A stretch of DNA of 64,000 nt from Pomphorhynchus laevis (lineage: Eukaryota > Acanthocephala > Palaeacanthocephala > Echinorhynchida > Pomphorhynchidae), in the NCBI GenBank assembly GCA_012934845.2, contig WNNJ02002634.1:1-64000 (forward strand), given 5' to 3'. A program made the position numbers and the translations under genes. The notes below the pieces were generated by a model. That model was not told where the DNA came from and searched no databases. It saw only the letters and a program-made list of their open reading frames with translations. Position 1 is the first letter of the stretch. Every line of letters begins with the position of its first letter. Of the stretch, positions 46,801 through 59,425 are shown piece after piece.

Positions 46801-49391
46801 AACAATTATTAATTTTATTATTTAATTATTAAATTTTGATTTAGCATTATTATGTTTTGTTTATTTTATAATTATATTAAATACGTAGACTCAGTTAGCT
46901 GATTTGATTAATTATTTATAAAATATAATAATTATTTAAATTAAAAATTAGTTAGCTGATTTGATCGTATGTTCTTTATTAGTCAATTGATAAAAATTGA
47001 GTTTAGAAAATTCTTGAATATTAATTATAGAAAAGATTAAGATATTTTCATTTATTATTTTATTTACAACATACAATCCGTAGATTCAGTTAGCTGATCT
47101 AGATTACTTAGACAACTTGACAAGATTTAATCTATAATTCGTAGTTAATTACATTTTAGTCACACTTATCCGCATTTTTACGTTAAATCCATATTTTATA
47201 TTAGAGCAGGGTTTCTTAACCTATGGTAATGACCCACCGGTGGGTCACGGAAGGAGTTTTTGTGAGTCACGAACATTCTACTAGGTAAAACATTCAAATG
47301 AAATGAAAGATTTTTTCTCTCATATTGACCATTCTTAGTTTGTTCATCTCATCATGACGTCAAGGAGTAAGATAGGCTGAAAAGATGAATTTGTAAAGTA
47401 CGGGTTCACAAATGTTGTTGAGAAAGGTATAACCAAAGCGGAATGCATAACTTGTAATTCGGTTCTTGCTTATGAAAGTTTGCAACCGTTCAAGTTACTG
47501 ACCCACTTCAATAATGTAAAAATTAATTTACATCTGGAAGAATCAACGGATGCCATGACCATGAGTCGTTTGCTGGTTTTCGTTCGTTATTTAGAAGGCG
47601 CGTCATTTCGTGGTGAGTTTTATTTTGCAAAAAGTTAGAATTAACTGCTAAAGCAACTGCTTATGAAAGTTAAAATATAATTTTATAATTCCATATTGCA
47701 ATATAGCCGTTACACTCAAACCATTTTTACAATAAATTCATATTTTAGATTAGTTGTTATTACTTTGTAAATTAAATTAATTAAATCCTGCTTTGGATTA
47801 AAATCCTTTTTGTTTCACAAATATTTTGTTTGTATATTATACAAACAAATCATTGAAATTATAGCAACAAAAATTCCTCGTCTGTTATTTATTAGTCAAA
47901 TATTAACAATTGACTTTTATTTTAAATTTCAATTTTAACTTTATATAAATTTAAATTACATAAAATCTTATATAATTATATATTATTTATCTTTATTTTT
48001 GATTTATTTTTTATCTTTATTTGACAAGTATTAAATTCTGTTTGAATTATAAAATATAATCTAAATAATATAATCCAAATTTTAATCTACGCATAAAATA
48101 CAGTCTACATATAAAATACGTAGACTCAGTTATCCGATTTGATTTATAAACGAGCCATTTGGCACTTACTGTGTCTAACCAGTTATCTTAAAACATTTTT
48201 GTTCATAGTAAATTATAAATAATAGATAAGCAATACTGTGAAAGGCGTGTAACTTTTTAGGAATGAATTTCCTTCAAAGTAAGCAGGTATCGTTAGAAAT
48301 TGTTAGTTTTAATATAGATTGGCATCCTCGGCTAATCAGCTTTGAATACGTAATTCTAGAATGAGCAGCTAACTGTAAAGTTGAGACAAATAATGAGTAA
48401 TTTCTTTAGTACATCATCTTGCAATACGAAAATGTATCAACTATAATTCTGTCCAAAACAAATAAAACTATCATAAGATAATGATCTTCCACAGGGCAAT
48501 CTGGCAAATTAGATTGATTTAGATTTTTAATTTTAGATTTAATTTTATTTAGATTCAAATAAAAATCTTGAATTTTTAACAAATTCAAGTAAACTGCAGG
48601 TTTATTATTTAGTAGGCAATAAAAATACATTCAATAAAGATGCAATGTATGTGAAATGAAATCAATTTAGCCAAATCTCGTAGTCGACTTATCACAGCCA
48701 AACAATTCAAAGGTCGAAAGTGGAGAGTCAATTAATGAAAACAGAACTATATTAGTATAATTTAGTTAAATAATATATTATAGTTAAAATAAATTATATA
48801 ATTAATATAAAATGATTTTCTCACTCGTCCATTGATCTATCAACATCTCCAAAGGGAAACTTGTTGCTTAGATTGACATTACATATTTTGTAATAATCTC
48901 CAATTCGGTTGAAGAAGTGAATATAAAATCGTATTTGATGAATTTGGATATAAACTGCACCAATTGTATGGAGATGTCTACCAATACATGGCATCGGCTT
49001 AATGTATATATTGGGAAATTTTACTTTATCGATGTGCTAAAATATCGATAAATTAACTTCTACCGATTTCAAATATACCTCTATTTTATCCAATCCAATT
49101 TCATTATCTTGAATCAAAACTCCCAATATTACGTTCTGTTTATACTTAAAATTAATAGATTTATTGTCTCCTTTCCAATTAGGATCAGCGACAAATATCT
49201 GTTTACCAATGGAAGCGAATAAAGTGATTATAACGCAGATAGGCGAAGAATTATTGAATGCCGAATAAAAGTACGTTGCATTGATATACTGAAATTTTAG
49301 AAATAATAAAGTAATAACTTCAATTAAAAAGTTAACGATTCAAAACTTACTGAAATGATTGATACGGTAATATAAAGGAGGACGTTTACAA
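43810..49391 (-). CDS. FKTN: Fukutin-family (LicD-type) glycosylation enzyme, seven exons
   Basis: Exons on the minus strand: 49391-49351 (probable), 49288-49079, 49036-48825, 45755-45493, 45392-45256, 44272-44145, 44089-43810; all junctions are GT-AG and the phases agree. About 422 residues, against about 461 for human fukutin. Order of motifs: a hydrophobic VLLYITVSIIS (signal-anchor-like); VIITLFASIGKQIFVADPNW (fukutin FIMLTSS..VPVFLIDPW); PMPCIGRHLHTIGAVYIQIH; SSQFIECN (fukutin HSRFIECR); HLFMFAGTLLGWYRQCGI then HDVDFAML, the LicD catalytic Asp motif; YSFDLFVL, the second Asp motif; CSAEMAGIRLLVPCN and YEYGPYPEWQIPTSDGGWKS at the C-terminal end. Fukutin is a Golgi ribitol-5-phosphate transferase acting on alpha-dystroglycan; key Asp residues are kept here. 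The start codon exon was not found upstream of 49391. Confidence 0.85.
44745..45005 (+). mobile_element. LINE 5' fragment (RTE-type) in a fukutin intron
   Basis: A GC-rich island of 260 bp inside the 983-bp intron 44273-45255. It begins gccatggccggtcccaagcc, followed by gaggagggttggcg, a pattern I associate with the 5' ends of RTE-type LINEs of marine animals. No RT is present. Confidence 0.45.
46385..46525. repeat. GC-richer 140-bp insert
   Basis: gtcgcgtagcgcgtggag ... gatctggttccagcctgca ... atggcccgttgtaag. It stands out by composition from AT-rich surroundings. A SINE or LINE fragment is likely, but no tRNA-like box pair is convincing. Confidence 0.4.
46580..46780 (+). repeat. Dispersed repeat (related to 55970-56330)
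   Basis: agaggaaatacatcattagc, then gctgctatgttggg, then gatgacctctaattcttatt, then gtcaattcataaaaatgac. The same order of segments occurs at 55970-56330, and its 3' part at 47860-47990 and, inverted, at 42080-42250. Confidence 0.65.
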
Positions 49392-49789
49392 CTCAGAAAA
49401 TGTAGAGCAATCATAGACGTAGTAATTGAGAAATAATTTATTTATTACTAAAATTGTAGAGTGAAAATGTAAAATAGAATAACTTTTAGATTCTAGAAAT
49501 ACGAACATAATGAAATATGACATAAATTAAATATATTTAACGAGCTTAATAACTTTAAAATTTAGTTATTATAATCTCAGGATTTATATTGTAAAATACA
49601 ACCATATTGTATTTTTATTGAATTTATTTATTAACCATATTTGGGAATTATAGCTAAATGCAATAATCTTTATTATATTGGAGTCCAAAATTACATAAAA
49701 ATCCAATAAAGCCTGGCGTCATATGTAGTGCTTTTAAATGTACATTAAAACCACTTTTTGTTTATATGAATAAAATACTTAAAGTAATT
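49392..49789. other. AT-rich upstream flank of the fukutin-like gene
   Basis: The first coding exon, with the start codon, should lie here or further right, but none is clear. 49740-49800 is followed by LINE sequence on the other strand. Confidence 0.4.
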
Positions 49790-52700
49790 AGGCAGCTAGG
49801 TCCCAGTCGAGTAAGTATTTAACTGACACCTATTGCCAATTAGACTCTTCGTGGAGCGGCCCAGGCAACGGATGTTTGACATTCGACGATCAACGGCTAA
49901 ATAATTGCCCGGCTTGCATCAGTCGTAGGGATAGTCTTTTAATAGACTATATCAGATCCCTCCGATGATTCCATCGACGGAATAGACAATGAACGAAATG
50001 GTAGAAGAGAGTCACGGAGGCCTGTTTGCTTACAATAGCGATGTTGGATCTTTAAAGGATAATGGGAAAGGGAGATAACCGAACAAACAAAATCACTTTG
50101 ATGACTCGCGCGGCAGATTGGACAATAGTCGAAAAGGCAGAAGAAAGTCTCGGAGACCTGTCTCCTTGCAGTAGCGATGTTGGATCATCAAAATATATCG
50201 GGAACAGGAGATAACCGAACAAATAAAGGAAGACAACGAAAATGACAAGCAAGAAATTTATAAAATATAAATAAAATACAAATAACAATGGTCAACTTAC
50301 CACTGACCGGTGGAGTTTTCATTGTCGAGTGCCGTGTGACCAGGCAGTTGTATGGAGACACCGAAAGAGGAATAAACATCCAAAGCGAACTAGCCATCAT
50401 GTAGCAACGTGGAATGTCATCTCGCTAGCGGGTCAGGAACCGGAATTAGTTTAAGAGATAACTCGCTTCGGTCTTGAAATAGCCAGAGTGACTTCTCTTC
50501 ACTATTCTGAAACTGGAACTAAACTTTTGGATCAGGGTTGGACCTTGAACAATTCGGGAGTTACCAACGAAACGCGACGACAAGTGGGTGTAGGGATACT
50601 TACAAGTCCCCGGCTGTAGTTCGTTGTAGAGAGGTTTAATCCAGTGAACGAAAGGTTGGCGTCTTTGAGACTTATAGTCAAAGAGAGAAAGGAGATAAAT
50701 GTTGTGTGTGCGTATACTCCCAACATTATCTTGGAATACGCAGCCTTCGTGGAAGATATTCAGGCTCTGCTTTATAGTACTCCTGTTGGAGATTACCTCG
50801 GCCTATTGGATGACTTAAATGCTCATGTTAAGACACAAAGGCACTTGGAAGGGAGTGTTGGGGAGGAACGGACTATCTAATCTAAATGTGAGTTGTGTTG
50901 AATTATTGCACTTTTGTTCTCGTAACAATTTGTGCATAACCAACCTAATGTTTGAACATAAATAGATCCATAGATGCACATGGCATCAAGATTCTCACAG
51001 TCAAAGATCAATGCTCGATTTTGTAATCGTTTTATCTGATCTGCGACGTTATGTTCTGGACACTCGTGTGAAGAGAGGGGATGAGCTGTCAACCGATTAC
51101 TATTTTGTTGTTAGTAAACTTCGATGGCAGGATCGAATGCTAGACAAGCCTGGTAAACCCAAACGTTGTTTGAGGGCGTTCTGGGAGCGTCTAGCAGATG
51201 TTTCTGTCAAAGAACGTTTCTCTGGCTACATGCGGGAGGACTTCTCTCGGTTGCCAGAAGAGGTGATGAGCATTGATAAGGAATGGGAGATGTTTAGATC
51301 CTTGCTTGCTAAATCAACTGTGAAAAGTTGTGGCTCGAAGGCATAGGTGCTTGTCGCGGAGGAAACACTTGAAATGCTTGGTGGACACCAACAGTTAGAG
51401 ATTTTGTTCAACAGAAGAAGCTGGCTTATAAGGCAACGTTGTCAGATAAATCAGTGGAGGCTGTAGACAAGTACCGAAAAGCAATGAGATTTTCAGCTCG
51501 AGCAGTTACTGAAGCGAAGAAGGCGGCTTAATAGAAGTTTGGAGATCACTTAGAACTTGATTATATGTTTGTTTCGAAGATGTTCTGGAAGACGATCAGG
51601 AACCTTCCTGTTGAAAAGCAGAAAACTCCTCAAACTGTTTATGACAGGAGAGAATCTATGCTGACTGACATTGAAGAAATTCTTGGTTGTTGGAAAGAGC
51701 ATTTTAAGTCTCCTTAATCCTATGGATATGCCTTCTCTTGTAAAACTAGAGATTTTAGAACCAGCGGAAGAGCTCATCTCTTTGGAAGAGGTCATTGCTG
51801 TTGTTAAAAACTTCGTAATGGCAAGTCTTCTAGAGTAGACGAGATTCGACCTGAAGCATTAAAGGATCTGGACGTTGCTGGCGTGAAGTGGCTAACACGG
51901 ATCTTCAACGTTGCATTGAAGTCGGGCAAAGTTCCAATTGTGTAGCGACTTGGGGTGGTGGTACCGGTCTTCGAGAAAGGTAATTGAAGAGTATGTTTTA
52001 ATTATCGGGGCATCACTCTTCTTAGCCAAACTGGTAAGCTATTTGTTAGGATTCTTCAGTAAAGGATACGACCTATAGTTAAGGGACAGTTGCAAGAGGA
52101 ACAATGCGGCTTTGGTCCAGGTCATGGAACTACGGATCAGCTCTTTACTCTCTCAGATATCCTTGAACGGTCTTAAGATTTCGCTCAACCGGTCTACATG
52201 TGTTTTGTAGATTTGGAGAAGGCGTTCGACCGAGTTCCGCGAGAGAGGTTGTGGGAGGTACTAAGAGAGTATGGAGTACCACACTATTTTCTGTATGAAC
52301 AAAGTATGAGTTGTGTTTTGTTTACATGGACAAAGTTTCGAGACGAATTGCTCTGACGGATGTCGGCCTTCAGTTCAGTTCTATCAGGATACCATCTCTG
52401 CTTTATGCGGATGACGTTGTTTTGTTGGCTTCTTGTCCTGAGGACTTACAATGCCTACTAGATCGATTCACGATGGAATGCAAAGCGGCATGGATGTTGG
52501 TTAGTACCTCCAAAACTGTCTCTATGTGCTCGTATCGGGTTTAGTTGCCAATGTCAATCCGGCTTGGATAAAATGTTTTTTCCGGATGTGAAAGATTTCA
52601 AGTATCTTGGGTTATTGTTCTCGAGGGACGGCAGGAACATCAAGGAGATTGAGAAGCGGATTTGTGCAGCTAACGCAGCAATGCGTTCTTTGTACAGGTA

Positions 52701-53215
52701 TGTCGTAGTGAAGCGGGAGTTAAGTCTTCGGGCGAAGCTTTCGGTTTACCACGCAATCTATATTCCTATCTTGACCTATGGTCATTAACTTGGGTTATGA
52801 CCGAAAAGATAATATCTCGGATGCAGGCGACCGAAATGAGGTTCCTTCGCGGTGTGGCTGGTCTTAGTCTTAGAGGTAGGGTTAAGAATTCGGTCATCCG
52901 GGAAATACTCGGAGTAAAGTCACTGCTTCTCAACATTGAAGCAAGTCAGATGAGGTGGCTAGGGCACCTCCTGAGGATGTTTACGTATCGCCTTCCTCGG
53001 TGGGTTTTCCAGTCCGGACTCACTGGAAAGAGACCTCGAGGTGGACCTCGGTACAGGTGGAGAGATCCAATCTCGAAACTGGCCGAAGGCCGCCTTGGCT
53101 AATCTGAAAGAGAACTCTGCTCTGTCGCCCAAGATCGCCATGTCTGGAGTAGTTTGATTCGTGCATCGCCTCCACGGCCTGACACCCGGAACAGTTGTTG
53201 ACAGGAAACATATTG
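49790..53215 (+). mobile_element. LINE resembling a family common in bony fish
   Basis: The plus-strand translation follows, block by block, a non-LTR element abundant in teleost genomes. Endonuclease: ATWNVIS near 50.4 kb, LLDDLNAHV (LLGDFNAHV) near 50.8 kb, MFEHK, DFVIVLSDLRRYVLDTRVKRGDELSTDYYF (start 51.0 kb), then CLRAFWERLADVSVKERF. RT: CFVDLEKAFDRVPRERLWEVL near 52.25 kb, the catalytic LLYADDVVLLAS near 52.4 kb, FKYLGLLFSRDG, VVVKRELSLRAKLSVYHAIY. End: MRWLGHLLRM and TGKRPRGGPRYRWRD near 53.05 kb. Many stops and frameshifts; part of the RT fingers-palm link is missing. An upstream repeated segment (cctgtntncttacaatagcg at 50020-50040 and 50158-50180) suggests tandem 5' UTR units. Clade not certain (RTE- or Nimb-like). 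Confidence 0.8.
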
Positions 53216-53259
53216 TATATTGTTTTTCTTGTTAATTAATTGTTATTGTTTCAAAAAAC

Positions 53260-54110
53260 ATTGTAGGTAATCGAAATTAATATTAATATAAAACACTATT
53301 TCAGTATTAATTCTACAAAAGAATGTTTAGAACAGACAAAGGGAATAAACTTTCAGAATATAAATACGTACGATTTTAGTACGCTTTGTACAAATCGAGA
53401 TTTAGTAGATATTAAAGATGCATTAGAAAAATTAATTAATCTTATATTAGGAAAAATATATACATATATATGTTATAATAACTACAACGCATATCTAATA
53501 AAAATAAAACCATCAAGTAAATATAAATATATGGATAAAATTGAATTATTAGAATCCTTAAATATTTTAATAAATCAAAATTATTTAAAGGTTTGGATAT
53601 CTATATTTAGGCAATGGGAAGTAATCTTCCAATGGGAAGTAATAGTAACCCATTATAGATGGGTTATTTTTAACCTTTATAGAATATGAATATGTTCATA
53701 ACTGTTTAAAAATAAATTTAAATTATATAAATATATGAAATATATGTTTCGATATATTGATTATATATGTGTATATAACTCTAACAATTTTTATTCAATA
53801 AGCGAACAAATTTATCCCGTTAGCTTCATTCTTAACGTAAAGATAACATATTTAAATTTACAAGAAACATATTTTTGCATGAGCATTCATGCATACCATA
53901 TAATATAAAATATAATACATTAAATAATGAAATTTTAAGAATTGCAACAATATGTAATGATATTGGCTTTCTTCAAAATCATTTAAATAATTTAATAGAT
54001 ACATATTTTAAACTAGGTTACTATAAAAATAACATTAAGCAGAAAATAGTAAAATATATAAATCAACACAATAATATAAAGAATAAATTTAAACTCTTAA
54101 GCGGAAAATA
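53260..54110 (+). mobile_element. Penelope-like RT remnant, fossil
   Basis: Recognisable RT motifs in the plus strand: YDFSTLYTNRDL near 53.37 kb, then an MGSN motif (LPMGSN) near 53.63 kb, then a YIDYICVY motif in the place of the catalytic aspartates near 53.76 kb. Strongly decayed. Related to 22180-22410. Confidence 0.55.
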
Positions 54111-54119
54111 TACATTTAT

Positions 54120-57100
54120 GTAGGTATTCATTTATAAATATTAATTGATAAATATAACTTGTATATTTTTAGATGAGATCTTCGAGACAGCGTCTGCTCA
54201 ATATCCGATCACCTTTTACGAAATTTTGGAACTTACTTTGTTGTTACTTGCTTTAGAATTGAAAATAATTAAATTCGTCATTAGCAATATCAACACAACT
54301 AATGTAATCATTCGAAATTTCCTTCTTGTCATATTGATTTGTTTTGAGTAAAGTAATCCAGATGCTCTTAGTGTCTTGAAAGCGTTCTAAATTATTTCTT
54401 CTAATTTTTCAAATATTAACAAAGTATTGTGTATGTCTGAATTATAAATAAATATTTATAAATATTTATAATTATTATTAATTATTTATTTCTAATTAAT
54501 TATTTATTAATTAATTATTTTTTCGATAATTTATTTTTAAAAAGAAAAAGTACAATCAGATAAAAATAAATGTTGATAAGTCTTGTTTAATGCTGACGAA
54601 ACTTTCTAGTTAGCGACATCGAAGAAATTTTTGCTAAAGCAAAACCAATATTAAACCTTATATTTTGGATGCTTCACTGTAATTATCCCAAGTTCTATTT
54701 GCGCGTATCTAATAAATTATCTGTCTGGATTTCAGAAACGATTGCACGTACGATATTTATGTCATAATCTGACATAATTCCTGGGGATCCTGATATTATG
54801 ACAGTTCCTCATGGTTACCTTCGATCATCCTTCTTATAATTACTGAATTAAGTAATAATCCAACTGATTATTTGAGTTTATTATCCTACATTTAATATTC
54901 ATTCTAATCCATGGTATACTATTAATCAGTTTATAAAAGTACTGAATTATAAAATTTCTAGTTTTTACATATTTAAATTTATTGAATATAGAAAATATTG
55001 CATCAGTTATGTGATATGATGATTAATACGAATAAAGTTAGATCCAGAATAATTCTGATCTTAAAGTAATATTATGAAAAAATTGTAGGACAATGAAACA
55101 CACGGTTAGATCAGTGCTATATGAAATCTAGTTTTAAATAAATTATAATTTATTACAATCAAATAAATTATATTTATTGAATTAATAAATATCTGCGATA
55201 TTTGTAATTGATTGTGTGAATATTTTTAATATCAAAATTAAATTTTTAATAGATAAATCGAATTGAGAATGCAATTGATTAGGTCATTTCTCCTCCATGA
55301 CCAAATTTTGTATTCCTTATCAAACAAAAATAGAAGAAATATTAAATTATATTTCTTTTATAATTTTGCTAATACGTAAATGGTGTAAAATGCTTTATTA
55401 AATTTGCGATGATAAAATAAACTATTTGACTAATTCAGGATTCCATTCATTTCCCTATATACGCGTGTATTGTTCATATATATTTATCTATATATTCAGG
55501 TGTAGAAATGTTACAGCTGAAAGATTATTTTGTACAGAAAACCAATAGTTTTCTTGTAAATGCTTTTACAACTCGCTTTATTTTCATACTAGTTCAAGAA
55601 ATGTTTTCATCGTAGTTTAAATCAGCCTTTGTAAAAATCAGCCCGTCAAATATTCAGTATTCCTGGACAAAACGGCTAAATTATTTATTAATTATTTATA
55701 TATTAATTATTCTATTGCTAAATTCGTAACTATACCGTATGTAAAATTTTAAAAGAAATTCAAAATATTTGGATTGCGTGATAATCAGTCGATTTTGTAA
55801 ACATTAAATTTTCAAATATATTTAGATAATTAAAAAAATTATGATTATATTTTTGAATTCGCGAATATAGCAAATTTTGAACATATAATATTAGTTTATT
55901 ATAATACATAATTATATACCTTGTATAAGAATATGATCTGTATTAAGAAAAATATACACTAAATAATATAATTTCATCAGAGGAAATACGTCATTAGCTC
56001 GTATTCGGCACAGCTGCTGTGTTGGATCGATGAATTATGGCAGTAACCTGATAATACATCGTATTTTATGTATTAGTCAATTCATAAAAATTAATTTTTA
56101 CATTAAATTTTGATAATAAATTCTATCGTTTTATAAATAAAGATATATCAGGTCCGACACCTGATAGAGGTTCTTCCTGATGACCTCTAATCCTTATTCT
56201 GATACATCGTCTGTTATGTATTTGTCAATTCATAGCAATTGACTTTTATTTTAAATTTCAATATTAAACTTTAACTTGATATAAATATTAATTGTATAAA
56301 ATCTTATATAATTATTAATTATTTATAATTATCTATCATTATTTTATTATTTTATTATTTTAATTTATTATTTTATTATGCAATTTTAGAAGCACAAATT
56401 TATTTTGTAAAATTATAATATATAATTATATAATATATAATACATATATATTTATATATTTATATATATTATATAGATATAATTATATTATATATTTATA
56501 TTATATATATTTATTCAGTATTATTTTTTGTTTATAAATAATATAAAATACGTAGACTCAGTTAGCTTATCTGATTCGAAAAATATCTTCACAACTGCTA
56601 TTTGCCACTAAAAATAATATTTAACTTTTAATTAAAATTTTATTTATCAAAATTTGGGCATTGTTCCATATTGATGTTTTATACAAACGTTCGTTAATAA
56701 AGTAGTAAAGTACATACTAAAATATTAAAGAACAAATTAGCATAATTTAAAAAGATATTTAAATATTAACTATTAAAGTTTAATTATTTTTATTTTATCA
56801 AGTATAAATTATGAAAATAGTATGTATATTATGTAATATTATGTATATTATAGTATGTATATATTATTATAACAAATCTTTTTTTTTCACAAAATTTCGA
56901 CATGTTGGGGCGAAGCGCATATTTTAGATACATGGCGTAATTATAAAAGCACAAATTTATTTTGTAAAATTATAATAAATAAATATATATTATATAATAT
57001 TAGTGTATTATATTAACTGAGTTATTTGATCTGATTATATTTTTGATATAAAATATTGGTATATATGAACATTTGTTATAATTGTAATCATTTACCTGAT

Positions 57101-59425
57101 AGAATGCGCACTATGTTTCACTTTTGTACTGCAATTATTTAATTAAATATAATTCTCATCATGTCAGCAATAAATTTTAAAATTCAACAGAATTTTAAAT
57201 CAGGCAAAATGACATTAATTTTCTCTTTTATTAAGTTTCAGTAACTATATTTTATGTAAAAGTTGTCATTTCAACTACAAATCATTACTGACTGTGATGT
57301 ATAAATTGACATTAAAATCTCAAAAGGAATGTGTGGTATTAAAGTAAAAGAAAATTCAAAATATGCGCTCTACATGATAAACAGGCCGTGCGTCAAATAT
57401 TCAATATTTCTGATGATTCGTCTGAATTCGTTATTGAATATACAAATATATGAACCATTTATGAAAAAATGACATTTTATGTATAAAATTAAATCGATAT
57501 AAAATTGTTAGAAATATTAAAATTACGATTTAATATACTGCCTACTTATTTTAGCATTCGCGCTAGTAATATTTTACGATCTGTTGTTAATCACCTTATG
57601 CAATTTTAGATACATGGCGTAATTGTAAAAGCACAAAATTATTTTGTAAAATTATTTGCTGCATCATACAATTCTCTATTTAAAATTATTGCAAGAACTC
57701 ATTCTTCTTAGTTCTATAAGAACTTAGAAGAAGGATATTTTACAAAAACTAGATTTAGTTCAACATATCCATTGCTTCTATCATTGAAATCGGAAATAAA
57801 ATATCAAATATCCTCATCTCTGGTATTGAAATTCCTCTATGGTGTAATATCTATCAACTAAATTGATTAACCGAATTAATAAATGACAATATTTAAAGAA
57901 TATATTTATTTTTAAAATACAGTGATTTCGTTTATTACGCTAGAGAAATCATTGTTAAGACATTGAATATAAATAAGATTAGAGTTTGCAAATTATTATC
58001 TTACAATACAGCTAGCCTTAATATATCTAACCTGTACTCATAACACAGACCTAACATAAAAACGTTGATTTTTCTATATCTCAGTGAACCATGAGTCCAA
58101 ATTTACATAGCAGAATGCAATTAATAAAAATCTCAAAATATAAATGTCGTGCCAATTTTTATGTGTGAAACATAAATATGTCAAATTACAATGTTTTTCT
58201 TGATTGAAATCAAATCTTTTTTTACCAAGTCCAATATATACTCCAATAAATACGGAAACAATAATCGATTATATAAACATTGCTGGTGATTACATTTGTA
58301 AAGTCCATTTACAAACCTGTCAAAATGGAAACTATTTTGGTTATGGAAAATGCTTAGAAGATTAAAACTATTCAGTTCAATGAAATCAAAATTTCAATTT
58401 GATAGTATACAATTTGCTCAGTTAAATGATAGTAAGAAAAAACTTAATATTTAAAAGTTGATATAAACCAATTAGTTACCAACATTATATTTAATAAAAC
58501 TAAAACTATGAAAGCAAGCGATGGGTCTAAATTTATATTATTTATATATTTAGAAGTACGTAAATATGCTTTAAACAATATCATTTCTTTCTGTGTTAAA
58601 TAAATGATTGGTTTTTAATTGAAAGTACATGAGATATATTTCAAGAATACACCGTTAATTCGTTTAAATGTATTTCTGCATTTAAATGTCTTAACAATAG
58701 GAACTTAACATTCGTTAAGTTCTTATTGTGGCGACTAGATAGCTATTTGTCAAACAATTATACGTTAAGATTAAACGTAGATTAAAATGTCTTAAATGTC
58801 ATGTGCTTAGTTGACAGAATATGAAATCGAACAAATTTCATATCTAAAATATGTATATTTTTGAATAAAAGATAATTGATTCGTTCTATAAATTTTATAG
58901 AAGTAATCAGAAACAAAATCAATAGTTTTTGAACATTACCTTTGTAAGTTTACGTTGATTAAATAAACAAACATTGAGTAAACACGGCTTACGGGTTGTT
59001 GAACACTGCTGTGTCAAAGAGAATCTTAAATTTGCAAATTAAAAATAGAAAAGGAATAAAACAAAAATAATGTCTAACTATATATTATGGTATTTAATTT
59101 AATAGCAAATTCTATAGATTTTTGAAAATAAACCATAGATTTTATGGTTTATTATGTCTTATTGCATCACTGTTATCGTTTCTACTGTTAATTCGATTTC
59201 TTTATCTGGAAGAATCAATCACTAAAAATTATCACAGAAGGCGCAAATTATCTGCCGGATTATCATTTAGCATATCATTTACATGGATGAGTTGGAACGT
59301 TCAATGTATAACGTATTTTATTCATCACATAATTTTGATTTATGATACACCTATTTAGAATACACCCAAATTCATCATTAGATAATTACTAAATTGATAA
59401 ATTTAAGTCGAGTAGGCAAACATAC
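54120..59425. other. AT-rich repeat DNA without recognised genes
   Basis: Over 5 kb of AT-rich DNA. Contains the dispersed repeat at 55970-56330, a motif tagatacatggcgtaattat ... agcacaaatttattttgtaa at about 56395, 56935 and 57605, ta-rich tracts at 56400-56520, and a hairpin at 58695-58728 (caataggaacttaac). A hydrophobic open frame at 59124-59358 (+) has no ATG and is not called. Confidence 0.5.
55970..56330 (+). repeat. Dispersed repeat (related to 46580-46780)
   Basis: Same segment order as at 46580: agaggaaatacgtcattagc, cagctgctgtgttgg, then gatgacctctaatccttatt, gtcaattcat and a ttgacttttattttaaattt tail. No coding capacity. Confidence 0.65.

Larger units (their letters stand above)
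45790..48002. repeat. Inverted partner of 42080-43350 in two blocks
   Basis: Blocks 45790-46135 and 46970-48002 are inverted copies of 43020-43350 and 42080-43090; they overlap in what they copy (43020-43090). Between them are a small ctgcag palindrome at 46147-46164 and other repeats. Confidence 0.75.
45756..48824 (-). other. 3.07-kb repeat-filled intron of the fukutin-like gene
   Basis: Splicing 48825 directly to 45755 keeps phase (GA + A gives Glu) and gives continuous fukutin-like protein (MDE|FDLTLKHF), so no exon is needed between. The intron contains the inverted partner of 42080-43350 (two blocks), a piece of hAT element (47206-47660) and a dispersed repeat (46580-46780). Confidence 0.75.

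Noticed and set aside
48390-48630. Open minus-strand frame with possible splice sites between fukutin exons
   Set aside because: The flanking exons (48825 and 45755) join directly in phase and give continuous fukutin-like sequence; including this piece would break the frame.
49340-49420. ATG at the upstream edge of the fukutin-like gene (MIALHFLSC) as its start
   Set aside because: It is out of frame with the next exon, while the phase that continues the protein has no ATG there.
59124-59358. Hydrophobic plus-strand open frame resembling a signal anchor
   Set aside because: It has no ATG and no visible partner exon; AT-rich DNA readily encodes hydrophobic runs.
59360-59425. Short terminal exon for the WD40 gene (VYHKSKLCDE)
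   Set aside because: An acceptor-like aaatag and a stop fit the phase, but the ten residues lack any WD40 character and the site is weak.
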